Shown here: in pieces, positions 40,546 through 54,558 of the stretch
How positions within the stretch are numbered: the first letter of the stretch is position 1
Layout of the letters: each line of letters begins with the position of its first letter
Assembly (NCBI GenBank): GCA_029783825.1
Contig: JAREIK010003338.1
Coordinates: 114,503-178,502 of the forward strand
Direction: 5' to 3'
DNA: 64,000 bases
From: Sapria himalayana
Taxonomy: Eukaryota; Streptophyta; Magnoliopsida; Malpighiales; Rafflesiaceae
Made by a program: the position numbers and the translations under genes
The notes under the pieces: model-generated
What the model was told of the DNA's origin: nothing
Databases searched by the model: none
The model's input: only the letters and a program-made list of their open reading frames with translations

Positions 40546-43500
40546 TGCTCATTAACCCCAAAACCACAAAAAATTTAAACAATTAAATAGTTATATGCTA
40601 AATAATAAATCTTAAATCTCATTTTTATTAGTATTCATTATAATTTTAAATATACATTTTAATTATTTATTAGTTTATTTTTATAGAAATATAAATTAAA
40701 AATTAAATTATTAGTGCGACAGATATAATTTAAATATTTTATTTTTCATCGAAAAATATATAGGCTATAAATTGATACAAAAATTTAAAAATTTAAAATT
40801 AATATTTCGTAAAATATTTCACTTTGATTTAAAATAATTTTAGGTTTTTAAAATATATTTTAAACAATATCTATCTTATTAATAATTGTTTATTACATTT
40901 ATATGATCATTATTATAATATATATCAATAAAATAGTTTATATTGAATTTATATGATATATAATTATTATGATTATTATTACTTCATAATATATTCACTT
41001 TTCAAAAAAAAATTATAAATTATTATATTTTTAAAGGTTATAACATTAAAAAATGAGAACAAATAAAAAAATAAATTTTTTGTTATTTTATTTTTTATAT
41101 AAAACCTATAAACCACTAAATGACTAAATTCTAAAATGATTAAACTCCTAAACCCCGAAGACCTTAAATACTTAAAACATTAAATTAGTATAATCCAAAT
41201 AATAAATCATAAATCTAGTTTTTATTAGTATTCATTATAATTTTTAATATTCATTTTAATTATTTATCAGTTTATTTTTATAGAATTATTAATTACAAAA
41301 TAAATTATTTGTGCGACATATATAGTTTAAATAATTTTTTTTAATTAAAAAAAAAGCTTATAAAAAAGGCAACTTTTTAAAAATAAATAATTATTATTTA
41401 GTAATATATCTTATTTTGATTTTGAATCATTTTAGATTTTACAATTATATTTTAATTTATATCATTCTTATAAATACTAGTTTATTAATTTATTTATTGA
41501 TCATTATTATAATATCTATCAATAAAATTATTTATATTGAGTTTACATTATATATAATTATTAAGATTATTATAACTAAATATTATATTCACATTTAAAA
41601 AAAATTAAAAATTATTATATTTTCAATGGTTATAAACTTCAAAAATTAAAAAAAAATCAAAAAATTAAATTTTTTATATTTTCATTCTTTAAATAAAAAC
41701 TATTAATCACTAACGGTCTAAATAATTAAATCACTAAACTCCTAAACCACAAAACACCTAAATACTTAAACAATTAAACCGGTATATCCAGAATAATAAA
41801 TAATAAATCTCAATTTTATTTGTATTCATTATAATTCTAAATATTCATTTTAATTATTTATTAGTTTATTATTATAGAATTATAAAATACAAAATAAATT
41901 ATGAGTATGAAAAATATAATTTAAATAATTAATTTTTAATTAACAAAAATATAAACTTATAAAAAAAGCAAAACATTAAAAAAAATTATTATTTAGTAAT
42001 ATATTTTACTTTTATTTGAATAAATTTAGATTTTGCAAATACTTTTTAAATAATATCAATTTTATTAATAATAGTTTATTAATTTATTGTTTGATCATTA
42101 TTATAATATCTAGCATTGTAATTATTTATATTGAATTTAAATGACTTATATTTATGAAGATTATTATAAATAAATATTATATTTACATTTGAAAAAAATT
42201 TAAAAATTATTATATTTTCAAAGGATGTAACCTTCAAAAATTAGAAAAAATAAAATAAATAAATTTTTTGCTATATCTTTGTTTAAATAAAACATATAAA
42301 CAACTAAATCCTTAAACACTTAAATCTCTAAACTTTGTAACATAAAAGCCCCTAAATACTTAAACCTTTAAACTCGTAAACCTTAATTATAATTTAAATA
42401 ATTTATTAAAATATTAATTACAAAATAAATTATGAGTGAGACAAATTTAATTTAAATAATTTATTTTTCGTCAAAAAAAAATATAGGCTTATAAAAAGAA
42501 GCAAAAACTAAAAAACAAAAATTATTATTTAGTAATAAATTTTACTTGAATTTTGAATAATTTTAGGTTTTGCAATTATATTTTAATTTATTTCTATCAT
42601 ATTAATAATAGCATATTAATTTAGTTTTTGATAATTTATTTAATATCTAACAATAAAATTCTTTATATTTTGTTTATATTATATATAATTATAATGCTTA
42701 TTATTACAAAATATTGTATTTACGTTTTTAAAAAATTTTAAAATTATTATATTTTCCAAGGTTATAACCTTTGAAAATGTGAGAAAATATCAAAAATAAT
42801 TTTTTTGTTAATTCATTGGTTAAATAAATCCTATAAACCACTAAATGCCTAAACACTTAAATCAATAACTCCTAAATCTCTAAAATCCTAAAAAGATAAT
42901 CCTTTTAAACTAGTATACCCTAAATAATAAATAATAAATCTAAATATTATATTTTTCATTATAATTTAAGATATTTATTTTAATTATTTATTTCTTTATT
43001 TTTATATAAATATTAATTAAAAAATAAATTATGAGTTAGAAAAATATAATTTAAATAAATTATTTTTCATCAAAAAATATACATAAACTTATAAAAAGAA
43101 TAAAAAAATTTAAAACTAAAATTTATTATATAGTAATATATTTTGCTCTCCTTCTGAATCATTTAGGTTTTGTAATTATATTTTAATTGATATCTATCTT
43201 ATTAATAATTGTTTATTAATTTATTTTTTGATCATTATTAGAATATTTATCAATAAAATTGAAAATATTGAATTTAAATTATATATAAATATAATGATTA
43301 TTATAACTAAATATTGAATTCACTTTTGAAAAAAATTTAAAAATTATTATATTTTCAAAGGTTATAACCTTTGGAAATATGGGAAAATAATAAAAATAAA
43401 TCTTGTGTTATTTTATTTTTTATATAAAACCTATAAACCACTAAATGCATACACAGTTATATCAGTAAACTTCTAAACCCCGTAATGCCTAAATACATAA

Positions 43501-45500
43501 ACCATTAAACTGCTATATACTACTAAATATTAATAAATTTAATTTTTATTTCAATTTATTCTTATTTTAAATATTCATTTTAATTATTTATTAGTTTTTA
43601 TTTATAGAAATTTTTATTACAAAATAAATTAAGAGTATGACACATATAATTTAAATAATTTATTTTTAATCAAAAAATATATATACGCTTTTAAAAGAAG
43701 TAAAAATTTAAAAATTAAAAATTATTATACAGTAATATTTTTTACTTTAATTTTGAATCAATGTGGGTTTTATAAATATTTTTTAATTAATATCAATCTT
43801 TTTTATTAATAGTTTATTAATTTAAATTTTGATCATTATTATATTATCTATCTATAAAATTATTTATATTGAATTTATATGATATATAATTATTAAGATC
43901 ATTATAATTAAATATTATATTCACATTTAAAAAAATTTTTAAAATTATTATATTTTCAAAGGTTATAACCTATGAAAATGAGTAAATATTACAAATTTTG
44001 TTTAGTTATTTTATTGTAACCTATAAACCACTAAATGCCTAAAAACATAAATTTCTAAACTCCTAAATGACAAAACCTATAAATATTTAAACCATTAAAT
44101 AGGTTTACATTAATAAAAAATCATAATTCTCAATTTAATTTTAATTAAGTATAATTTTATATTTTTATTTTAATTATTTATAAGTTTACTTTTATAGAAA
44201 TATTAATTACAAAATAAATTATTAGTGAGACAGATCTAATTTAAATAATTTATTTTTTATCAAAAAAAATATATATCCTTATAAAAAGAGGCAAAATTTT
44301 TAAAACAAAAATTTATTATTTAGTAATATATTTTATTTTTATTTTGAATCATTTTAGATTTTGCAATTATATTTTAATTTATATCATTCTTATTAATGAT
44401 AGTTTATTAATTTTTTATTGATCATTATTATAATATCTATTAATAAAATTATTTATATTGAGTTTACATTATATATAATTATTAAGATAATTATTACTAA
44501 ATATTATATTCACATTTAAAAAAATTAAAAATTAATATATTTTCAAAGGTTATAACCTTCAAAAATTAAAAAAAATCAATAAATTAAATTTTTTATTTTT
44601 TCATTCTTTAAATAAAAACTATAAATCACTTAAGGCCTAAACACTTAAATCACTAAACCCCAAAATGCCTAAATACTTAAACTATAAAACTAGTATATCC
44701 TGAATAATAAATAATAAATCTTTATTATATTTGTATTCATTATAATTCTAAATATTCATTTTAATTATTTATTAGTTTATTTTTATAGAATTATAAATTT
44801 AAAATAAATTATGAGGAAGACAAATATAATTTAAATAATTTACTTTTAATAACAAAAAATATAAACTTATAAAAAGAATCAAAACATCAAAGAAAGTATT
44901 ATTTTGTAATATATTTTACTTTGATTTTGAATAAATTTACGTTTTGCAAATATATTTAAAATAATATCTATTGTATTAATAATAGATTATTAATTTATTT
45001 TTTGATCATTAATATAATATATTTCAATATAATTGTTTATATTAAATTTACATGATATATAATTATTAAGATTATCATAACTAAATATAGTATTCACATA
45101 TAAAAAAAATTTAAAAATTGTTATATTTTCAAAGTTTATAACCTTCAAAAATGAGAAAAAATAACAAAAATAAATTATTTGTTATATGGTTGTTTAAATA
45201 AAACTTATAAACCATTAAATGCCTAAACACATAAATATCTAAACTCCTAAACCTCGAAGCCCCTAAATACTTAAACCCATAAGCACCTAAACCAGAAATA
45301 TAATTTAAATATTTTATAGAAATATTAATTACAAAATAAATTATGAATGATACAAATATAATTTAAATAATATATTTTTCATCATAAAAACATATAAGCT
45401 TATAAAAAGAAGCAAAAACTAAAAAACAAAAATTATTATTTAGTAAAATATTTTACATAGATTTTGAATAATTTTAGGTTTTGCAATTATATTTTAATTT
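40546..45500 (+). repeat. Satellite array, orientation F
   Basis: Palindromes or remnants occur near 41040, 41630, 42225, 42760, 43370, 43965, 44550 and 45130. From about 41370 to 43980 it matches 4010-6600 in order and orientation at a constant offset of about 37.37 kb. The unit at 44080-44500 is the subtype also found at 17080-17500. The array ends abruptly at about 45500. Confidence 0.87.
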
Positions 45501-45918
45501 AGGTGTTTTGTGGTTTAGGAGTTTAGTGATTTAATTGTTTAGACCTTTAGTGATTTATAGTTTTTATTTAAAGAATAAAAAAATTAAAAATTTAATTTTT
45601 TATATTTTTTGATTTTTTTTGATTTTTTTTAATTTTTGAAGGTTAAAACATTTGAAAATATAATAATTAAATTTTTTGTAAATGTGAATATAATATTTAC
45701 TTATAATAATCTTAATAATTATATATAATGTTAACTCAATATAAATAATTTATTGATAGATATTATAATAATGATAAATAAATAAATTAATAAACTAGTA
45801 TTTATAAGAATGATATAAATTAAAATATAATTGTAAATTCTAAAATGATTCAAAATCAAAATAAGATATTTTAATAAAAAATAATTTTTTATTTTTAAAA
45901 TTTTGCCTCTTTTTAAAA

Positions 45919-45938
45919 GAATATATATATATATATAT
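45919..45938. repeat. (AT)n run within a satellite monomer
   Basis: An alternating AT run replaces the usual 'atatatttttttga' segment of the monomer. Confidence 0.7.
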
Positions 45939-48002
45939 TTTTTTGATGAAAAATAAATTATTTAAATTTTATCTATCTCACAAATAATTTATTTTCTAAT
46001 TAATATTTCTATAAAAATACATTGATAAATAATTAAAATGATTAATTTAAATTATAATGAATACTAATAAAAATGATAATTTTTATTTATTATTTAGACT
46101 ATACTAATTTAATATTTTGAGTATTTATGAGCTTCAGGGATTAGGTGTTTAGTCATTTAGTGGTTTATAGGTTTTATTTAAAAAATAAAATAAAAAAAAG
46201 TATTTTTGTTATTTTTTTCTTATTTTTGAAGGTTATAACCTTTGAAAATATAATAATTTTTAATTTTTTTTTGAAAAGTGAATATAATATGAAGTTAATT
46301 ATCATAATAATTAAATATAATATAAATTCAATATAAATTATTTTATAGGTATATATTATAATAATGATCTTAAAAAAATAATAAACAATTATAAATAAGA
46401 TAAATATTGTTTAAAATATATTTGAAAAACCTAAAATGGTTTTTAATCATAGTGAAATATTTTACTAAATATTAATTTTAAATTTTAAAATTTTTGTATC
46501 CATTTATATGCTTATATATTTTTTGATAAAAAATAAATTTTTAAAATTATATTTCTCTCACTAATAATTTATTTTTTAATTTATATTTCTATAAAAATAA
46601 ACTAATAAATAATTAAGATGTATGTTTAAAATTATAATTAATACTAATAAAAATGAGATTTATTATTTATTATATATAGTATACCAATTTAATGGTTAAA
46701 TTATTTATGGGTTTTGTCATTTAGAAGTTTAGAAATTTATGTTTCTATGCATTTAGTGGTTTATAGGTTTTATTTATATAATAAAAATAATTTTTTTTTT
46801 ATTTTTTCTAATTTTCAAATGTTATAATCTTTTAAAAGAAAAAAATTTTTAAAATTTTTTGAAATGTGAATACCATGTATAATTATATTAATCTTACAAA
46901 TTATATATCATATAAATTAAATATAAAAAATTTTAATGATAGAAATTATAATAATGATCAAAAATTAAATTAACAAACTATTATTAAAAATCTAAATATT
47001 AATTAAAATATATTTACATAACACAAAATGATTCAAAATCAAATCAAAATATATTACTAAAAAATAATATTTAATTTTTAAATTTGTCCTTCTTTTTTTA
47101 AGCTTATTTTTTTTTTTGATTAAATATAAATTAGTTAAATCTTATTTGTCTCATTCAAAATTTATTTTGAATTAATTTTTCTATGAAATTAAATTATAAA
47201 TAATTAAAATGAATTTTTATAATTATAATAAATAGAAATATAAATGAGATTTATTATTTAATAAATAAAATATAGCTATTAAAAGGTTTATGTATTTAGG
47301 GTTTTCGGGGTTTTTGAGCTTACTGATTTAAGTAAGTAATCATTTAATGATCTATAGGTTTTATTTAAAAAATAAAATAATAAAAAATTTATTTTTATTA
47401 TTTTTTCTCATATTTTAAGATTATAACCTTTGAAAATATAATAATTTTTAATTTTTTTTAAAAGTGAATACAATATTTATTTATAATAATCATAATAATT
47501 ATATATCATATAAATTCAATATAAACAATTTTATTGAAAGATATTCTAATAATTATCAAAAAATAAATTAAAAATCTATTATGAATAAGATTCATATTAC
47601 TTAAAATATAATATAAAAACCTAAAATGATTCAAAATCAATGCAAAATATATTACTAAATATTAATTATTTGTTTTTAAATTATTATTCTTTTTATAAGC
47701 TTATCAATTTTTTGATTAAAAATAATTTTTATAAATTATATTTTTAACTCATTATTTATTTTATAATTAATACAGATATACAAATAAAAAACTCAAAATC
47801 AAAATAATTTTTTGAAATTATAATGAAAACAAATAAAAATGAGATTTATTAATTATTATTTAATGTATACCGGTTTAAATGATTATCTATATAGGAGTTT
47901 TTTGATTTTGTAGTTTTGTGATTTAAGTGTTTAGGCATTTAGTGGTGTATAGGCTTTATTTAAACAATGAAATAATAATAAAAATATTTTTTTTATTTTT
48001 TC

Positions 48003-48034
48003 ACATTTTCAAAGGTTATAACCTTTGAAAATGT
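48003..48034. repeat. Satellite palindrome, flank variant ACATTTTC/GAAAATGT
   Basis: A perfect 32-bp dyad. The outer bases differ from the canonical form in both arms with complementary changes. Confidence 0.85.
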
Positions 48035-51000
48035 AATAATTTTAAAATTTTTATCTAAATTGATTATAAAATTTAGTTATAATATTAATTATATTTATAT
48101 ATCATATAAATAAAATATAAACATTTTTATTGATAAATATTCAATATAAACATTTTAGTGGAGTAGTAGTATCAGGGTTTAGGAGTTTAGTAATTTAAGT
48201 ATTTAGGTATTTTATGGTTTATAGTTTTTATTTAAATAATTAAATAACAAAAGAATTATTTTTATGATTTTTTCATCTTTTCATGGTTATAACAAGGGAA
48301 AATATTATAATTTTTAAATTTTTTTCAAATGTTAATACAATATTTAATTATAATAATCATAAAAATTAAATATCATGTAAATTCAATATAAATTATTTTA
48401 TTGATCGATATTATAATACTGATCATAAAATAGATTAATAAACTATTATTAATATAATATATATTAATTAAAATATATTTGCAAAACCTAAAATGATTTA
48501 AAATCAAAGTAAAATATATTACTAAATAATAATTTTTTATTTTTAAATTTTGAATTCTTTTTATAAGCTTATAAATTTTTTTGATGAATATAAATTATTT
48601 AAGTTATATTTGACTAGTTCATAATTTTGTTTTGCAATTAATATTTCTATAAAAATAAACTAATAAATAATTAAAATGGATATTACAATTATAAAGAATA
48701 CAAATAAAAATGAAATTTATGAATAATTATTTAGGGTATACCAGTTTAATGGTTTAAGTAATTAAAAGTTTAGGAGTTTAGTGATTTAAGTGTTTAGGCA
48801 TTTAGTAGTTTATATGTTTTATTTAAATAATGAAATAAAAAATATTATTTTTCAAATTTTTTATCAATTTTGAAGGTTATAAACTTTATAAATATAATAA
48901 TTTTTAAATTTTTTTCAAATGTTAATACAATATTTAGTTATAATTATATATCATGTAAATTCAATATAACAATTTTATTGATAAATATTCTAATAATGAT
49001 CAAAATATAAATTAATAATCTATTATTAATAAGATAGATATCAATTAAAAAATAAATACAAAACCTAAAATGATTCAGAAGCAAAGCAAAATATATTACT
49101 ATATAATTATTTTTTGTTTTGAAAATTTTTTTTCTTTTAAAAAGTTTATCTATAATTTTTTGATGAAAAATAATTTATATAAATTATATTTGTCTAACTC
49201 AATTTATTTTGTAATTAATATTTCTATAAAAATAAACTAATAAATAAATAAATAAAAATTTAAAATTATACTTAATAAAAATTAAATTGAGATTATTTTT
49301 TTTTAGTTTTTGCATCATTTTATAAGCTTATATGTTTTTATGATGAAAAATATATTATTTAAATTATATTTGTATCACTCATAATTTATTTTGTAATTAA
49401 TATTTCTATAAATTATTTAACGTATATTTCTGGTTTAAGAGCTTAAAGGTTTAAGTATTTAGGGTCTTCAAGGTTTAGATGTTTAGATATTTATGTGTTT
49501 AGGCATTTAATGGTTTATAAGTTTTATTTAAACAACCATATAACAAATAATTTATTTTTGTTATTTTTTCTCATTTTTGAAGGTTATAAACTTTGAAAAT
49601 ATAACAATTTTTAAATTTTTTTTATATGTGAATACTATATTTAGTTATGATAATCTTAATAATTATATATCATGTAAATTTAATATAAACAATTATATTG
49701 AAATATATTATATTAATGATCAAAAAATAAATTAATAATATCTTATTAATACAATAGATATTATTTTAAATATATTTGCAAAACATAAATTTATTCAAAA
49801 TCAAAGTAAAATATATTACAAAATAATACTTTCTTTGATGTTTTGCTTCTTTTTATAAGTTTATATTTTTTGTTATTAAAAGTAAATTATTTAAATTATA
49901 TTTGTCTTCCTCATATTTTATTTTCAATTTATAATTCTATAAAAATAAACAAATAAATAATTAAAATGAATATTTAAAATTATAATGAATACAAATATAA
50001 TAAAGATCTATTATTTATTATTTAGGATATACTAGTTTTATGGTTTAAGTATTTAGGTGTTTTGGGGTTTAGTGATTTAAGTGTTTAGGCCTTTATAGAT
50101 TTATAGTTTTTATTAAAAGAATGAAAAAATAAAAATTTATTTTTTTGATTTTTTTTTATTTTTGAAGTTTATAACCTTCGAAATTATAATAATTTTTAAT
50201 TTTTTTTAAATGTGAATATAATATTCAGTAATAATAATCTTAATAATTATATATAATGTAAACCAATATATATAATTTTATTAATAGATATTATAATAAT
50301 GATCAAAAAAAGATTAATAAACTATTATTAAAAAGAATGATATAAATTAAAATATAATTGCAAAAAATTAAATGATTCAAAATAAAAATAATATATATTT
50401 CTAAATAATAAATTTTTGTTTTTAAAATTTTGCCTCTTTTTATAAGGATATATATTTTTTTTGTTAAAAAATAAATTATTTAAATTAGATATGTCTCACT
50501 AATAATTTATTTTGTAATTAATATTTGTATAAAAATAAATTGATAAATAATTAAAATAAAAATTTAAAATATACTAAATTAAAATTAAATTAAGATTTAT
50601 GATCTTTTATTAATGTACACATGTTTAATGGTTTAAGTATTTAATGGTTTTGTCATTTAAGAGTTTAGCATTTATGTTTTTAGGCATTTAATGCTTTATA
50701 GATTTTATTTAAACAATAAAATAAAAAAAAATTGTAATTTTTTTTTTGATTTTCATAGGTTATAACCTTTGAAAATATAATAATATATAAAATTCTTTGT
50801 AATGTGAATACAATATTTAGTTATAAAAATATTAATAATTATATATCATATAAATTCAATATAAACAATTTTATTCATATATAATATAATAATGATCAAA
50901 TTTAAATTAATAAACTATTAATAAAAAGATTGATATTAATTAAAAAATATTTACAAAACCCAAATTGATTCAAAATTAAAGTAAAATATATTACTGGATA

Positions 51001-52617
51001 ATAATTTTTAATTTTTAAATTTTTACTTCTTTTATAATTATATATTTTTTTGATTAAAAATAAATTAATTAAAATATATATGTCGCTCTCATAATTTAAT
51101 TTGTAATAAATTTTTCTATGAAAATAAACTAATAAATAATTAAAATGAATATTTAAAATTATAATAAATAGAAATAAAAATTATATTTATTAATTATTAA
51201 GTAGTATATAGTGGTTTAATGGTTTATGTATTTAGGCATTATGAGGTTTAAGAGTTTACTGATTTAACTGTGTATGCATTTTGTGGTTTATAGATTTTAT
51301 TAAAAAACTAAAATAATAAAAAATTTATTTTTATTATTTTTTGATATTTTCAAAGGTTATATAACCTTAGAAAATATAATAATTTTTAAATTTTTTTAAA
51401 TGTGAATACAATATTTAGTTATAATAATCTTTATATTTATATATCATATAAATTAAATATAAATAATTTTATTGATAAATATTCTATTAATGATCAAAAA
51501 ATAAATTAATAATCTATTATTAATAAGATAGATATCAATTAAAATATAATTACAAAACCTATTATGATTCATAACCAAAGCAAATTATATTACTATAAAA
51601 TAATTTTTGGTTTTGAAATTTTTTTACTTTTAAAAAGTTTATCAATAATATTTTAATGAAAAATAATTTCTATAAATTATATTTGTCTATCTCAATTTAT
51701 TTTGTAATTAATATTTATATATAAATAAACAAATAAATAATTAAAATGAATATTTAAAATTATAATGAAAAAAATGAGATTTATTATTTATTATTTAGGG
51801 ATACCGGTTTAATTTAAATTAGATATGTCTCACTAATAATTTATTTTGTAATTAATATTTCTATAAAATAAATTGATAAATAATTAAAATAAAAATTTAA
51901 AATTATACTGAATAAAAATTAAAATGAGATTTATGATTTATTATTAATGTATACTAGTTTAATGATTTAAGTATTTAGAAGTTTTGTCATTAGGAGTTTA
52001 GCGATTTATGTTTTTAGGCTTTTAGTGGTTTATAGGTTTTATTTAAAAAAATAAAATAACAAAAAAAATTTCTATAATTTTTTATCATTTTCATAGGTTA
52101 TGACATTTGAAAATATAATAATATTTAAAATTTTTTGAAATTTTAATTCAATATTTTGTTATATTAATATTAATAATTATATATCATTTATATTTAATAT
52201 AAATAATTTTATTGATAGATATTATAATAAAGATCAAAAATTAAATTTATAAACTAATAAAATTCTAGATAGATATAAATAAAAAAATATTTACAAGCCC
52301 CAAATTGATTCAAAATTAAAGAAACTTATATTACTTGATAATAATTTTTTAATTTTTAAATTGATACTTCTTTTATAAGAGTATATTTTTATTAGATAAA
52401 TAATATATTATTTAAATTATTTTTTTCCCACTCATAATTTATTTTGTAATAAATATTACTAAATAAATACACTAATAAATAATTAAAATGAATATTTAAA
52501 AATTTAATAAACAACAATAAAATTAGATTTATTAATTATTAAGTAGTATTTTGCGGTTTAATGGTTTGTGTATTTAGGCATTATGGGGTTTAGGAGTTTA
52601 CTGATTTAACATTATAA

Positions 52618-52625
52618 GCATTTAG
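52618..52625 (+). repeat. Left target-site duplication of hAT copy 3 (GCATTTAG)
   Basis: It matches the right duplicate at 56207-56214 (GCATTTGG) at seven of eight bases. Confidence 0.9.
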
Positions 52626-52641
52626 TAGGGCTGCTCACGGG
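52626..52641 (+). repeat. Terminal inverted repeat of hAT copy 3, 5' end
   Basis: The end reads TAGGGCTGCTCACGGG. The opposite end, reversed and complemented, reads TATGGGTGCTTATGGG. Confidence 0.87.
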
Positions 52642-52824
52642 ACTCAGAGATTCATCGCCCTACACGAAGCCTTGTCCCGAAAGAATCGGGAATGAAAAAA
52701 TCTGTTGACTTTGACTTTTCCCGTCCCATTGTGTGACATATTTTTTCTTTTGGGATGTTTCCAGATCTTAAGAAATATCCATCCCAAGAACCGTCTCGTC
52801 CTAAAAAACCTATACTAGAACCAG

Positions 52825-52826
<2 letters not shown>

Positions 52827-52857
<31 letters not shown>
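52827..52857. repeat. (AT)n microsatellite in hAT copy 3
   Basis: A 31-nt alternating run, the longest of the three homologous runs. Confidence 0.9.
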
Positions 52858-52858
<1 letters not shown>

Positions 52859-53728
52859 CATGAAGATGCAACCAATTTTGCTACTGCCCATCCAATTCTG
52901 ACGCACCTATTGCTGTTACGAAGAGATCCAGGCAACTTCACGCTGTTCCATTCGAGTTCAATTAGGTCCAACCCTTGTCCTTCGCAATTCTGGTTGCCTC
53001 CACCATGTCTAAGATGCCACTAGCCTTTTGGTTTGTTTTTCTGACGAGAATTGAGTGATTAATTATTATTATTATTATGTGTCTCAGTCAGTTTTGTTGA
53101 GTATTGTTTGTGGTGTTTTGGTTGGGCCGAATGAGTGGGCTGAATGTGTTACAGTCAGTTTTGTAGAACTTGCTTGTTTAAAATATTTAAATGTTTTTAT
53201 GCTTAACATATCATATTAATTAATTGCAATGCAGATGGCACAATCCAGCGGAAAATGAAAAATACATTAAATTGAAGATGATCAGATCTCAAATGATCAA
53301 AGTACTCGTAAATCCAATCATCATCCTTTCACAAACCCTCCTATTGTTACGATAGGTTCTTCAATTCCAATTGTAAAAGAAAGTCAAGGTACATCTGAAT
53401 TTCAAGCTCATAAAAAGTATAAGTCTGCTGTTTGCGAAACTTATCAGATATTAGTTGATAAAGAGGGAAATGAAACTGGTAGGGCAGCTTGTATATGGTG
53501 TAGGAAAGAATATTTGGCAAAAAGTGATCAATGTACTTCGAGTTTATGGAAATACTTGAGAGAGACTTGTTGGAAATTTCCACACAAAAAAGAATTAATA
53601 GAAGCTCACAAAAGTAAAGACAAGTCACAATCTTTGTTGAGAAAGATGAGTTTAAAGAGTTTTGTGAGGTTAGTATGCCTCAATTTAAAATTCCATCTAG
53701 CCACTCTATACTGATGGATTGTTTTTAG

Positions 53729-54406
53729 TTGTTTGAGAAGGAAAAGAAGAAATTATTTGATAGCATATCATCTCATTGTTGTAGAGTTTCATTGACTACC
53801 GACACTTGGACTAGCATTCAAAATTTGTCTTATATATGTTTGACTGTTCATTTCATTCAATCTCAATGGAATATGCATAAAAGGCTTTTAAACTTTTGCG
53901 CAATTAAAAGTCATTCTGAAGTTAATATTATAAATGCTATTGAATTTTGCATGAATGAATTGTGTTTGAGAAAGTTGATGTGCATTACTGTTGACAATGC
54001 AACAAATAATGATATTTCAGTTGAACAATTGAAAAAAAGACTTGTGAAGAAAAATGTTGTACCTTTGAGAGGCGAGCATTTTCATATGAGATGTTGTGAT
54101 CATGTCCTAAACTTAATTGTCAAAGATGGCATTGCAGTAGTTGAGGGTTCTATTCAAAAAATTAGAGGAGTGGTGAAATATGTGAGGAACAATCCTAAAA
54201 GAATAGATATGTTTAAGTTATGTGTTGAAGAAGCAAACTTGACATATGGATCTTCATTGCAATTAGATTGTCCTACAAGATGGAATTCAACTTATTTGAT
54301 GCTACAAACTAATATAAAATATCAAAAAGAATTTGATAAGTTGGAGGACAAATACAAAAGGTTTTTGAAGGAGTTTGGTTCAAACGTTCCAACTGAGAGA
54401 GACTAA
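53729..54406 (+). pseudogene. Longest open fragment of the hAT transposase core (copy 3)
   Basis: This is the least damaged part of any copy. It spans the RNase-H-like fold from the first Asp strand to just past the RW motif. It carries two of the three catalytic acidic residues expected in the hAT DDE triad; the third (Glu) lies in the separate C-terminal part. The first Met is internal to the ancestral protein, so this is a decay product and not a designed short gene. Nothing upstream suggests a promoter for it. Confidence 0.88.
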
Positions 54407-54558
54407 ACAAACGCCAAAATTTTGGCTCGTTTCTTTAAAACTTTTTATTAGGTAACTTGTAAATTTTTTGGCTCTTAATATTCTACCTCTAGTGTTTATT
54501 TTCCTGAGATTATTCGAATTTTGAAAAAAATTGAGCTTTGTAAAAATAGTAGAGAACA

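Larger units (their letters stand above)
45501..52617 (-). repeat. Satellite array, orientation R, up to hAT copy 3
   Basis: Orientation flips within a few bases at about 45500, where F sequence ending 'attttaattta' joins R sequence beginning 'ggtgttttgtggttt'. Perfect dyad at 48003-48034. The stretch 49300-52617 matches 20455-23635 and forms the 5' flank of hAT copy 3. Confidence 0.88.

Noticed and set aside
41416..41598. Open frame of 60 residues, hydrophobic, similar to those at 58798-58986 and 62406-62594 on the other strand
   Set aside because: The similarity arises because all lie in the same part of the satellite monomer. Most other monomers break the frame, and composition is explained by AT-rich DNA. 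It is not a membrane protein gene.
46145..46336. Open frame of 63 residues, similar to 61759-61989
   Set aside because: It spans the 8-bp block and palindrome of the satellite. It is a chance frame in two related monomers and is stopped in the others.
53729..54406. A functional domesticated transposase fragment
   Set aside because: It lacks the DNA-binding and dimerisation domains, starts at an internal Met, and sits inside a recognisable element with both terminal repeats. There is no sign of selection that I can measure here.
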